From NCBI GenBank assembly GCA_013400155.1, contig VXBM01001232.1, positions 137,838 to 201,837 of the forward strand: DNA of 64,000 nt. The letters run 5' to 3'. A model generated the notes under the pieces. The model ran no database searches. It had not been told where the DNA came from and saw only the letters and a list, made by a program, of their open reading frames with translations. The stretch is from Helopsaltes ochotensis (Eukaryota; Chordata; Aves; Passeriformes; Locustellidae). Made by a program: the position numbers and the translations under genes. Below are positions 12,621 through 24,170 of the stretch, in pieces (the stretch's first letter is position 1; each line of letters begins with the position of its first letter).

Positions 12621-14584
12621 AATCAGCGCCCCAGGATGAGCGCAAGGATGGTGGGGGAATGGTGGCACAGGATAAAAACCTCCTTTCCTCTGGGAAGTTT
12701 GGCTCAGAGCATTTCCTTGTGCCGCCTCCATCTGTGGACAGTGGGGGTGGGTGGACATGGGGTTATCTTTGGTGCCCTTACCCTGTGCAAGCTTGGGAAC
12801 AAGGTTATGAGGCAAGGATTGGAGCAAATGGTGATGCCAGGAAAAAGGAAGAACAAATTTGGGTGGAAATCAGCTCCAACACCACAAGGAGCCACCCAGC
12901 AAGGAACTGGCACTGGGAAAACCATCCATGTGCTTTCTCCTTGTGCTGCTCATTCCCATCTCCTGCGTGCTGTGTTTCAGCATCCCCACCTCTCCAGCAT
13001 CCTTCCCACCCCTCACCACCACATCCCATTTCTCCAGGGATGGAGCTCCCACAGCCCCAAAGCCACAATGATGGCCACAAACCGAGCCGGGCCGGCAGAG
13101 CTTGTGCAAATAAATATTTCAGTGCTATTACCCGGCACGCATCCCTGTCCTTGGCTCAGCAGACCTGGGCCATGTGTGACACAGCCCAGCCAGGCTCTCT
13201 CCTTCCTGAAAACAACAGCAGCAGCTTATGCAAAGCACATCACGGGAGCTAAAAGGAGCCAGAGCAGGGTTTTCTATAGCTGGAGCGACCTGGTGTTGAC
13301 AGAATGGGGACGCATTTCCACAGCTCAGATTTTTATAATAATACCTCAGGGGAGTCGCTGGCAAAGTTTGGCCCAAATATAATTAGTTTGCACAGCTATT
13401 AGGGGCTGATAAAAGGTTTTAATTTGCGTGGAGATCTCTGGAATCTAAGACACTCCTGTCCCTTGCTCTTCCCCAGGCCAGCTGAATGAAAGGAAAGTCC
13501 CAGACAGGGAGCGACACAAAGGCAAACATTTATCAGGGAAATAGGGAGTTGTGTTCAGCAGCAAAGAAGAGAAGGAAAATCCAACAAGCTGACATTGCGG
13601 GTGTGTTGGGTTTTGTCCTCTTTGTTCCTCCATGCCATTAACACATCCCATTCCTCTGCAGGGGGATGCCATGCAGAGCACGGATCAGGGCATTTGCAAC
13701 TCCTCAGTGGGGCTCACCTTTGTGGGAAAGGTGTTCAGGGATGTGACCTGATAAGGGGATAAGACACAAGATAAAATTTGGGGGTGCAGGCAGGGCTTCC
13801 TGGGTTTTCCCCCCTTTAAGGGCAGCAGGCAGCTGCTTCCCCAAACTGAGGTGAGGAGCAGATCCCTCTCTGCCTCTGGCAAACTGGGAAAGTGTGACAC
13901 TGCAAAGCTGCATTTAGGGAATGTCTTGAATCCAAGAGGTTTTTTCCCCCCCCTCCTTTTCCTAAGGGAAAGACATTGCCTCATTTGTAGCTTAGGAAGG
14001 GGTCTTGTTATTTTTGTACCAAGATGCGTATTTTAGAGGTAGCTATGCCAAATATGCAAAATCAGCTCCAAGAGTTCATTTCCACCACGCAGGGAACCAA
14101 AAATATTACTTTTATACACATGAAAGTACATAATCTCCCATTGCTTTGAAAAAGCAGGAGGAACTAGGGTGCACCAGGAAGGGAAATGCTAAAAGAAGCT
14201 CCCCACATGGCACGCTAACCAAGTTTTAGTCATTCCTTGGAGAAAGAACAACCCGGAGCCCATGACGTGATTCCACCAGATTCTGTCTCCTGCTGGGCCA
14301 TGGGAGCTGATGGGGAAGCTGCTGGCTCTCAACAGGCTAAATATTCCCCCTAATCCCTGTCAGGGTCTTGCTGGTGGTCACACGTGTCCACACTCTTCTC
14401 AAGCAACCCATGGCAATGCCAGCTGCCTCCTTCACCACAACCACACGCAAAAAACCCCAGTGTCCATGCCAAAGTCCTGCTTCTCCGTGGCCTCTTCACC
14501 CTATTTCTTTCTCCTGTTTGCATCCCCTACATGATACAAGCAGAGCTGGACCAGCGCTGACCCTTTGCCCGGCTGCTCTGCCTG

Positions 14585-14880
14585 GCACACGTTGATTAAA
14601 CGAGTATCAAAAGTGGCGGCAGATTTACAGGTTAACAATGATTTAGTGGAGAGCACCACAGCCAAATTAATGCCGGCTATAATGTAGTTTACCTCATTAA
14701 ACAATGCACACCAAGATCCTGTCTGTTGTAAAACAATTGGTCTCTGAAGCCTAGTGTTCATCTTCCAGGGTTGCTGGGAGATAATAAATGGGTAATATTC
14801 CGGCGATAATGGTAATGGAGTCACGGCTCAGAGCTAATATTATGGCAAAGCAGTAATTATTTCAACAGTAAACAAGGGGA
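14585..14880. promoter_or_regulatory. Candidate conserved noncoding element
   Basis: This non-repetitive block has many ATTA/TAAT cores (gattaaacg, ccaaattaatgcc, ctcattaaac, gcagtaattatttc) and gacaatg/acaatg SOX-like sites. It stands out from flanking GC-rich sequence. The call rests on texture only. Confidence 0.35.
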
Positions 14881-16087
14881 CGGTTGAGCTGCCGACAGGA
14901 TTGGAGCCAGTTGAAATGCTCCAGTTAATGCAGTGGAGCCCAGGCCTGCAACGGCCTCTTGGAAGGAGGACAAGGTGTTTGGTCATCAAGTGGGTCACAG
15001 CTGAGCCTCTGTTGGGTCACCCAGACACCAAAAGACAGGAGGGACACATGCAATAAAGGGAGTTGGGACAGCACATCCAGCATGGTGGCCATCCAAACCC
15101 AACCTATCCAAACCCTACCCATCCCATTCCAACCCAACCCATCACAACCTAAGCGGAGCTGGCAGCTCAGGCTGTGCTCTGTGCTCCATCTCACTGCAGG
15201 ATCACTCCCTTCCCTTCTTTGACACACCACTTGTGTTGGCTCAAAGCAAATCTCCGAAGCAGAAAAGAGGCAGAGCAGAGGCACAAGACCCGGGATGAAC
15301 ACAGAAGGAGCCTTACACGAACCATCTGCTCCCTCTGAGAGGTATTTCCCTGCTAAAAGGGCCAGCAGAGGACACGGCTCTCTGGTCTTCCATTAATGAG
15401 GTGACGTGAGGCTGGGCTAACAGGAGCAATCTCACAGCACGTGCAGCTGATCAGGGGAGGCACAAGGCAGCTCAGAAGCAGGCAGAGATTTTCCCACCCA
15501 AGTGGATCCCCTACTCCCTGTGCCTCCCAAGTGGGCTCCAAATCCAATTTCCAACCTGTAAGTACCTTCTTCCTCCTCTCCATGGAGGATGAAGATGGCA
15601 GGCAATGGCTTAATGGACAAACCTCTAGATGGGAGGATGTGTCCCCTACCCAGGGACAAGCACCTCTTCAAGCTGGGTATTTTTTTGCAGATGTTTGTCC
15701 TCTTGTTTTAAGCCTTGCCAAGAGCCAGGGAGAATCAATATATCCAAATACACCAGGCTTCTCCCAGAGCCCCTTTGCTGGTTTGCTGCTGATGTATAGA
15801 CAGATGATCTCATGAGACCTCTGCCACATCAGGCCACCGTGTCTCATCTATCTTAAGTGCGCATACGAGCTGTGATTACTGCTGCGTCTGAGTGCCTCAC
15901 GCCTGGAATGTGTTTATCCTCCCGCAGCTCTGTGAGACAGGGGACTGCAATTGTGCCTCTTCCAGGGAGGCCGTGGAGGTTAAACGGGCTGCTCATGGGG
16001 GATATCCTGGATGTGGCCACAGCAGGATCATCCCAGCATCTCCCCAGTCTCTGCCTCGTAGCACCGAGGCATCACCTGCCCCACAAA

Positions 16088-16370
16088 TGTTGCCCTGTTC
16101 TTCTAAGCCTTCTGATGTTTACATTTTTCTAATGGAGTTTTTCACACACTTTCATGTAAATAATGATTGTTTTTCATTCTTTTCTGGAGGAGGAGAGAGT
16201 TGATGGACTGTTGGTTTGACCAGTGTGGTTGGAAAGGTGGCAACTTCACCCTCCAATCCATGGTCACTTTTGGAATTCTATAAATGTCAAGGTCTGTAAA
16301 TAAGCTTCCCTTCTTTTGCCTTGGACATCTCAGCGTGTGAGTGTTGTCCATTTCATGTTGTAACTGGTCA
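16088..16370 (+). mobile_element. Solo LTR, subfamily A (283 bp)
   Basis: The element runs from TGTTGCCC to TGGTCA and is flanked on both sides by CCACAAA (16081-16087 and 16371-16377), a target-site duplication. It has a TATA-like TCTATAAAT and a weak AATAAG poly(A)-type signal, which fix its sense as plus. It shares the family core (gatggactgttggtttgacc followed by a ggtggcaac block and ccaatccatggtc) with seven other copies here. No retroviral internal region flanks it, so it is a solo LTR left by recombination. A duplication of about 6 bp suggests an ERVK or alpharetrovirus-like origin, by inference. Confidence 0.9.
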
Positions 16371-17500
16371 CCACAAATGACAGCTCGGCCTCAGCTCAGG
16401 GCTCTGGCTCTGAGGGGATCCAGCTTTCAGCACCCAGCCTAATCCTGAGATTAATGAGGGATTCCTGCCACAGAGACCTCTCCATCAGACCTCTTACAAG
16501 TAAATACACCACTGGCCAAACCATAATGTTTTCCTACCCTGGCAGTCACTGTCTTAAGCCTCACACCAGAATCCATCATGCTACAGCAATAATCAAAAAG
16601 CAATTAGATAAAACCATGGCAGAAAAGTCCATCAGGGGTCATTAAGGATGACGACTTGGATGCAGCCTCTGGCTCAGGATGTCTCTGTGTGTGGCAGAGC
16701 GGTGCTGGATGAGCCAGTGGAGGCATCTGCATGCACACACCCAGTTTTACACCCTGTCCTTGTGCCCCTGGCCCTGTCATGGCACGATAACCCTACTTGT
16801 CTGCCCACAGAGCCCTCCTCATCATTACTGCTCAACCGTGCCTGCTCCTCCCGGGACAGAGTCTGCTGAGCCTTCATCCCTCCTGGAAGATCCCTCACTT
16901 CAATTTCTTGGCACATTTCCCGGGCTTAATGCGAGGCATGACTAGTTTTGTGTCTGCAGCGCCGATAAATCTCCCCTGGGCAGCTCAACATGGTGCCACT
17001 CTCTCTGCCAGCGCCTTGGCGTCACCCTGAGCCCGGGATGCTGTGCTTTTTCCCAGCCAAGAAACCCCAGCCCTCATCCCCCGAGAGACGAAAACTGGCC
17101 TGACAATATGACAATCGCCATGACAACATCAGTTACCCCCTAAAAATAAATAAAAAGCCCAGTAACTATGGAAACACCTGAGTGACCAAAACCAGGCTAT
17201 TAACTAGAAGACCTCACCGCAGTTTACAGACAGCGTCGGCATCGCGAGGCTGGGGACGGAAATCCAGCCAAAGCCTTGGAAACACGGGTGTGCTCAGCAC
17301 CCAAGGGTGCAAAATGGATGTTTATGGGCACCCACAGCACTGCCTTTCAGACCTCTGAGTCCAAGTCTATGCAACTTCCACCTCCTCTGGGCACATGCTG
17401 CTGCCTTCATGCCGGGTGTTATATCCAGGCCAATGTTGTTTACATCATTCTCTCCCTCTTTGCCTCTTTTGCTCCCTCCCTCTACCCTCCAGATGCCTCT

Positions 17501-17792
17501 TGTCGAGATAAGACACAGAATGGATGATGCTCACACGCTGAGATGTCCAATGCAAAGAGGAAAGGGTTTATTTACAAACCTCGACATTTATAGGATTCCA
17601 AAAGTGACCATGGACTGGAGAATGAAATTGCCACCTCTCTAACCACACTGGTCAAACCAACAGTCCATCAACTCTCTCCTCCTCCATGGAAGTATGAAAA
17701 ATGACTTATTATTTACATTAAGTGTGTGAGAAACTCCTTTACAGGAATGTAAATATCAGAAGGCTCAGAAACTTGAGAACAGCAGGGCGACA
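17501..17792 (-). mobile_element. Solo LTR, subfamily A, inverted (292 bp)
   Basis: The element runs from TGTCGAGA to GGGCGACA with exact 6-bp duplications GCCTCT at 17495-17500 and 17793-17798. On the minus strand it reads in the same layout as the 16088 copy, with a TATAAAT box followed by AATAAA. It therefore lies in the same sense as NTM. No gag, pol or env sequence is next to it. Confidence 0.92.
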
Positions 17793-20159
17793 GCCTCTCT
17801 TAATTGCCATCCCAAGGGTCTGGGCCCCACAGGGGGGGCCAAGAAGGGATGGAGCTGCCCCATCCCGTGGCAGATTTTGGCACCTCACAGTAGATTCAGA
17901 GACCTGAGTTTGGAAGCCCCAGCACTGGCAGCTCCATGTACACTTGTGATGCCAGGACAGAGCCTCAGAGCTGTTAAGCCTCTTCTGCTGAGGAAGAAGA
18001 AGCTGTGACTCCAGCAGCTTCACTTCTTTTTCTACCTCACTCTGTTCAGCTGCATTAACAGGAGTTGCTGTGAGTTAATACAGCACTACTGGGAGGAGAA
18101 ATAAAATAAGACAGAGAAAAGTGAGGCAGAGGGACAGAAGACAAGCTTTGTCACACCTTATTTGGACTGGCCACAGGCTTACAAAACACTTCTCCAGAGC
18201 CAGCAACCTGCTTTTGTTCATTCAGGAGGATGAGGATGGGCACAGGTAGGACTGAAGTCAGAGAACTGATGGAGGCACCAACAGGGCCAGCACGCCTGCG
18301 TCTCACAAAATCAGAAGCAGAAAACTTTCTTGCTCAGGTTCACTGAGCTCTTGAGCTGTACCGTGAACACGTTCTCCTCATCCCAGCTGCAGGAGCTCCT
18401 CCAGCCCCCCAAACTGAACAGAGCTTCCAAAATGGGCTTAACAGCTCCCAGAACATGGCAACAGCTGCAGGCAGGAAAATTCAGCGGAGTTTACCAGCCC
18501 AAGCCACTGAATGCAAATTCATTGGAGCAGAGACAGAACAGCCAAGCAGTCAGAGGAGCCTGGAGTGGCTGGCAGAGGGACTCGAGTGAGATCAGTCACT
18601 GGGGAGCTGGGCTGCTCTCGGTGTGTATCCTCTGAAAGGCCTGCCCAGGAACTCCCTGGTGAGCAAACACTTTTATTTGCTCCATTTCCCACCAAGAGGT
18701 GCACTGTGCGCTCGCAGGTGCCAAGGAAATCATAAAACCTGTGGAGTGCCTTTGCACAGAGCAGCCCTCACCGGTGTCAGCACGGGGACAGGTCCTTCAG
18801 CTCCCGGCGTGGCCGTGCCTGGCACACACAGCGCTGGCACAGCCTGTCCCGAGCAGCTCTGCTGAGAGCCACTTCCCCACCCGCTGGGTAATTCCCTTAA
18901 ATTATGCACCAGCATTCTCTCAAACAATTCTCCCTCGTCCCTTTTCTCCACCACTTCAAGCAAGATGGAGGAAGATGGTGAGAAGGAGCAGGAGGCGGCT
19001 CGCTCGAGGCTTCCCGTGGGATGGGTAGCAGAACAACAACCAAGAGGGGCCAGCACAAGCTCTGGGTTTTTTGCTTGCTCCTGGAGCTCTGAGTTGGAAT
19101 GTATTCCACTAGGGAAAGTGATACCATCCTGGTATCTGCTATGGCACCTCTGGGCATTTTCTCTGGCTCTCATTTCAGCCCTCACTCTTCCCGTCTTCAT
19201 CTTTGCTGTGTGTGGTGAATGCAAAATGGAGAAGAAGAGGTTCCCCTTGGTGGCTTGACAGACCTAGAAACAGAAGAGCTGCCCATGGAGATGGGCAACC
19301 ATGGAAGTTGTCCTGGGCCACCTCTGGGCTCATCACCCTCCATCAGCAGGAGACCAGGCTCTGGTAAATCTCCGTGATCATTTGTTCCCTTTGAGTTTTG
19401 AAAGCAGAATACCTAATCATGGCCAAAATCAGGAAAGAGCTGCTGCTGCAAATTACACAGCGCCACAGGTAATTTCTGATTAGCTCACTCTTCCTCTCCT
19501 GGTGCATCCTCAGTTTCCATAGCAGCTAAGTCCTAAGTAAAATGGAAACATCTGGTTCAAGCGCATGTAAAGATTCCCTGGGGAAAAAAAACCTGCTGGA
19601 TGGCAGCAAACACAGAAAATAGCCCTTGCGAAAGGCAGGGGCATCAGGAGCTGGGAGCCTGGTTAGGAGAGGATGGATGGCATGTGGGAGAAGGCAGCAA
19701 GGGGCACATGTGGGAGACGAGGGCTCTGGGGAGCAGGAGGGGATGTAGGAAGGAGAGCGGGGCTGTGGGAAAACAAGATGCTTGTGAAAAACAGGTGCTG
19801 AGGAGGCTGAGCAAAACAAAAACATGCTGTCAGGGAAGAAAAGGGGAAGAGTAGGAAGAAAAGACTTCAAGGTGGGAACACATTGGACTGCCTCGACCAT
19901 AAATGCTGCCTGATGGTGACACACAGTGACAGCAACTTTGATTCCATAGAGAGACGCTCAGGGATGGGGAGGAGCGCATGGATCCATGCACAGACCCCAA
20001 CCAAAGCCCCCAGCTCAGAAGCAAGGCCACCCACAGCGGATGAGCCAACACGTGCTCCGGGGGAACGGTTTGTAGGAGCTCCCGCCAAGGGAAGGGGCTG
20101 AGATGCCGCCGACTCAGCTCGCTCTGCCTGGGCTTTGCAGAGTGATGGATCTGGCCCAG

Positions 20160-20525
20160 CCGTTTGCTCCAGCAGAGACAAACAGCGAAAAAAAATCAAT
20201 GGAGCTGCAGCGAGACACCGCAGCCCTCGTCAGGAGCGCAGCCACGGCGCCATCCGTCACTGCCGCCCCTGCATCGGCTCCTTCGGCTGCCGGACGGCCC
20301 GGCCGGGCCTCCCCGAGGAGGGCTTGAGGCTGCTGTCTGGAAAGACAGCCCACGTTGGTAAAACCTCAGGGGAGGCACGGCTCAGAGGCGGAACTGAAGC
20401 GCTCAGACAGGCTCAGAGGATCAGAGGCAGGCGTTGCCGCTTGGCCGCACGGCTCATCCCGCCCGGAGCGCGCGGGTCTCACCCCTGGCTCACCCACGAG
20501 AACCTCGCAGCCGCCCGGGAATAAC
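20160..20525. promoter_or_regulatory. CpG-dense patch (candidate CpG island)
   Basis: I counted about 34 CpG dinucleotides by eye in roughly 360 bp at about 60-65 percent GC, close to the number expected without CpG depletion. The surrounding intron is CpG-poor. The patch starts about 600 bp past the exon 3 donor on the gene strand. No recognisable exon or TATA box accompanies it. It may be an intragenic promoter or enhancer, or simply a GC-rich unmethylated stretch. Confidence 0.6.
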
Positions 20526-21119
20526 AGGGCAGCAAAATGCAAAGCAAATGCCAAAAAGCAGCTGGGAAAGGGGGTTGAAATTATACAGTCCTGCACGCCT
20601 GGGAATTAGCTTCCCAGCAGTCACACCCACACAGTTCTGCTGAGGGTTTGCTTACCAATTAACAAGGCCACCAATTAATGCTTCGTGTGTTTTCCTGCTC
20701 ATTTGCACTATTTACAATCCTCCTTTGAAGCAACCTGTAAGAATTGCCTGAAAATTTTTCAAAACATGGCCAGACAAGCACGTTCAATGTGCAGTGTGAG
20801 TGCCCCGTGCAGGAACTCCATGATCCCTATGTGTCCCTTCCAACGGAGAGCATTCCCTGTTTCTATAATCCTCCAAGCACAACAACCTCAACCTGGCACC
20901 TACAGCCACTCTTCCACAGGACCAAAACCATCAGCTTCTCTTCCAGACTACCAGGACGGATGTTCCTCCACCAAAGTCACCGAGTCCTGTGTCGAGTCAC
21001 ATCTTTTTGTTGCATTTCACCTTCTCCTGGCAACAGAAGGAGCCACCAACCCCTCCCCAGCCACTCACAAAGAGTGCTGTGCCCTTCCCAAAATATTTCT
21101 GGTGACGTTCAGTTCTTAC

Positions 21120-21245
21120 CTTTGGGTGAGATGTGTCTCCAGGTGATGGTTGGGTCTGGCCTGCCCGTGGCTATGCAGCTGAGGCTGACGTTGCCGCCCT
21201 CGTTGATGGAGACGTCAGGAGAGATGTCGATGATTTTTGGAGACA
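21120..21245 (-). CDS. NTM: NTM coding exon 3: first half of Ig domain 2
   Basis: This 126-bp exon encodes 41 whole codons, starting V-SPKIIDISPDVSINEGG and ending TWRHISPK. The acceptor is ctctttgcag (AG at 21247-21246) and the donor is AAAG|GTAAGAAC at 21120/21119. Both introns are phase 1, and the length is a multiple of three. The Ig2 strand-B cysteine is in NVSLSCIATGRP and the core tryptophan is in TITWRH. NVS is a predicted N-glycosylation sequon. GRPDPTITWRH is a strongly conserved IgLON block. In the mature protein this half-domain pairs with exon 4 to complete Ig2. The exon is too short to stand out as an open frame and was found by following the Ig pattern from exon 2. Confidence 0.96.
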
Positions 21246-22029
21246 CTGCAAAGAGGAGAAGGGAAATGAAATTGGTTCTGCTTCAACTCAAATCTTAAAC
21301 TGTGGGTGAAGGAGGCTGAATTTCCATCCTCCCTCTGCTTTGACAATCTATGCAGTAGCCCATCAGCCTCCTCTGACTTGGCAGGAACGAACAGGGAAAA
21401 GAGGAGGCAGAGAAGAGACAGCTGAAGTGGGAAGAAACTGTAGCCTGAGGGGATTCAGTCATTTTAGGGAGGCTCGAGAAGCTCCTCCGTGGTGTGAGAC
21501 AGTACTGCTTCCTACCCCACTTCCAGCATTCCTTGTGTCCTCTTAGCCATGGCAAACCCTTCCCAGCAGAGCTGCATCTTCTCGAGAAAACACCGATCAC
21601 CCCCTCCAAACTCCTGCAGTTTTCCTGCAGATGTGCAGGCTCTCTGCCAGGCCCTTGGAAGCACGGGAGCACCAAGAGGAGCTGGGCACGAAGAGAGAGC
21701 ATGCTGAGGAGTCTCTAAGGTCGACCACTGTGCAAAGGAAGGGAAATGCTGTGGGGATGAAAGGCATCCCCTGCACTGGCACTGCCACCCAGAGCACTCA
21801 GGAGCAAGACAGATACAGGGGGTCCAGGCCCCAGGAGGGGACACAGCTACAGGACATGATCAATAAAGAGATCAAGGGAGTGTATACAACACAGAGGGGG
21901 AGATGTTGGGGTACAAATCCCCCTGGGCCCCCATTCACACAGGCCCAGGAGTGACCAAAGAAGTGAGGACTGAGTTAAAACCCTCTGAGAAATTCAGACA
22001 CATAAATCCACCCAGACGTGAGGTAGCAA

Positions 22030-22330
22030 TGTCGCCCTGATTTTTTCAGCCTCCTGATGTCTTCATAGTTTCTGAATTCTTTCTCACATGAGTGTTATAA
22101 ATAGAAGTAATGTTTATATTAATACAAGTATATTTTTCATTCCTCTCTCGAGGAGGGGACAACTGATGGAGTTTTGATTTGACCAATGTGGTTGGAGAGG
22201 TGGCAACCTTATCCTCCAATCCATGGTCTGGGTGAAAATACTGTATATTGGGGTCAGATAATAAACGTCAGGTTTTTTGCCCTGTGAACTGGATGGAGTC
22301 TGTATGTTCCTTTTGTGTCCTATTGTGACA
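22030..22330 (+). mobile_element. Solo LTR, diverged copy (301 bp)
   Basis: The boundaries TGTCGCCC and TTGTGACA follow the family termini. Internal matches include the gttggagaggtggcaacc core, ccaatccatggtc and an AATAAA signal. The flanks TAGCAA and TCGAAA match at only four of six positions, so the ends are less certain and the copy may be older. It begins about 785 bp upstream of exon 3 on the gene strand and lies antisense to NTM. Confidence 0.8.
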
Positions 22331-22964
22331 TCGAAATGCAAGTTTAGTTTTAAATAAATAGAGGGTTTTCAAGTGCCTTAAAAATAAGAGCCTGTGTTAG
22401 TAAGTAATAAAGAGACCTAGTGCCTTTCACAAAGTTAGTTAAATTCTGGTCATAACAAAAATAATGTAACGTTGCTATGTTCAGTACAGAACAGAGGAGG
22501 ATGAGGAGGGCCTGGGCAGGGATGAGGAGCAAGCAGGGAGCACTCAGCTCCCGCTGCTGCACGAGCTGAGGACACGATGTGGCTGCTGGGGAGGGCTGCG
22601 GTTTCAGCTGGGGATGTATGAGGGAAAATCATCAACTGTTGTTATCTCCCTGCACCTGCAGAATATAACAAAGACCGTCACCTCTCTGGGTTTATTTCCA
22701 GGCTTTCTCCGGAGCCTAGCAGGGACTGGCGCCCTGCTGCAGCGCTTTGCAGGAGAGCCACCAATCACCTGCACCTTCCGCCCTTGCTGGGAGAGCCCCG
22801 TTCATGCCCTCACTTGGGGAGCAGCCCAACACCCCGATCCCTGCCTCAGACCCCATTCCCAAGCCTCCTTTCCCTGCCTCTCCCCACCTCCCACACCTCC
22901 CCGGGCTGCGCCAAGCCGGGATGACTGCAATGGCCTTGCACGCAATGCCTCTGCTGTGCAGGTA

Positions 22965-23045
22965 AGTAATTTATTGATCCGTAAAGCACTCCGAGACGCT
23001 CTGGAAGGGATTATGTCATGCCAGTGCCGTGCAATAAAATAAAAA
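22965..23045 (+). mobile_element. Ancient L3/SINE tail-like fragment
   Basis: The segment ttgatccgtaaagcactccg, agacgctctggaagg and cagtgccgtgcaataaaata resembles the old amniote repeat tail 'taaagcgctttgagatcctc...atgaaaggcgctatataagtgcaa'. The similarity is weak and was judged by eye. Confidence 0.4.
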
Positions 23046-23899
23046 ATGATGGATTTTTTGTGAACATGATGGTGATTTAGGGTTTGTAGTTGGAAGTGTA
23101 GTTAAAGTACATTTTAAGTGGAAATCAAGGTGGGTAATGAATTATTCTCTGTTTTGAAGGGCTTCTGGGAGTTCATTTTTTTGCTGCTCTGGGCACGATG
23201 GCTAATCTGCTAATCATGCACTGGAGAACAACTCTGGATCAGTTGCTCCCAAACAGAGGGGGCGGTGGGGCAGGACACTGGAGGGCACAAAGACAACACC
23301 TAAAGAAATATTAATATTCTTCAGTGTCACTGAGAGGACAGCACATTCCTCGTGGGACCACTCAGAGCTGGGAATGCTCTGCCCATGGCCAGGTCCATTG
23401 AGGAGATGCAATTAATTACAACGCCGTTATGATTTCCCCGCTGTGTTCCTGGTGAGGCTGGGACTGCCAGCCGGGAAATCCATGTGTGCTCTAAAAACAC
23501 AGAGCACAGGGTCTGGACAACAAAAATAGGCCAAGGAGGTATTACCATTGTCACTTTGGAGAGGTGGGAAGAGCCAAGCGGTGGCGCAGTGATCGCCCAC
23601 CTTTGCCTGGGAAGCAGCAAGAGCTTCCAGCCCTAAGTCCCAAGAAAAATAAAGCAATATCCATCATCTTTAATGCGCTGTTTGCTGCATCACAGAGGAA
23701 CCTTTCTGATGTTTTTAACTGCTGAATCCACATCGACCCAATTCAGCTTGTTTTGCAGAGGCTTTAAAAAAACAAACAAGTCAGACTTTACACTGCCACT
23801 CTGGGACTGCACAGACCCATTTGCACCCGCCCAGGCGAGAGACAAAAATCAACTGGCCAGGTTATAAAACATAATTAAAACAACCTAAACTTGGGTTTG

Positions 23900-24170
23900 A
23901 TTGATAGGACAAAGGGGAATGCCTTTAACCTGAGGAGGGTTGATTTAGAACAGGTATAGGAAGTTTTTTACAATGAGTGTGGTGAGGCTCTGGCACAGGG
24001 TGCCCAGAGAAGCTGTGGCTGTCCCATCCCTGGAACTGTTCAACCCTGACCATGTTGGACAGGGCTTGGAGCAGCCAGAAATAGTAGAAGGTGTCCCTGC
24101 TCATGGGAGGGGATGGAACAAGAGGGTCTTTAAGGTCCCTTTCAACTCAAACCTTTCCATAATTCTATAA
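23900..24170 (+). mobile_element. CR1 LINE 3' tail
   Basis: This fragment of about 270 bp shows the ordered CR1 blocks: gataggacaaaggggaatg, a segment with acaatgagtgtggtgaggct, gcccagagaagctgtggctg, ttggacagggcttggagcag, and the terminal ggtccctttcaactcaaacc plus an attctata end. It is 5'-truncated and noncoding. Confidence 0.92.

Larger units (their letters stand above)
1873..21119 (-). other. NTM intron 3 (complete, 19,247 bp)
   Basis: This intron separates the two halves of Ig2. It carries AT-rich, conserved-looking blocks (near 2680-2830, 5700-6030, 8100-8300, 12370-12620 and 14585-14880), one CR1 tail, a perfect 20-bp palindrome, two solo LTRs in inverted orientation and a CpG-dense patch. 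The rest shows no feature I can name. Long open frames here (for example 12546-13382) have low-complexity composition and no domain pattern, so they are not called as genes. Confidence 0.85.

Noticed and set aside
12546..13382. 278-codon open frame on the plus strand
   Set aside because: It has no domain pattern, no splice context and skewed composition, and it overlaps other equally long frames in different phases. It lies inside an intron of NTM.
16088..17792. A complete endogenous retrovirus between the two LTRs
   Set aside because: The LTRs are in opposite orientation, each has its own target duplication, and the 1.1 kb between them has no gag, pol or env features.
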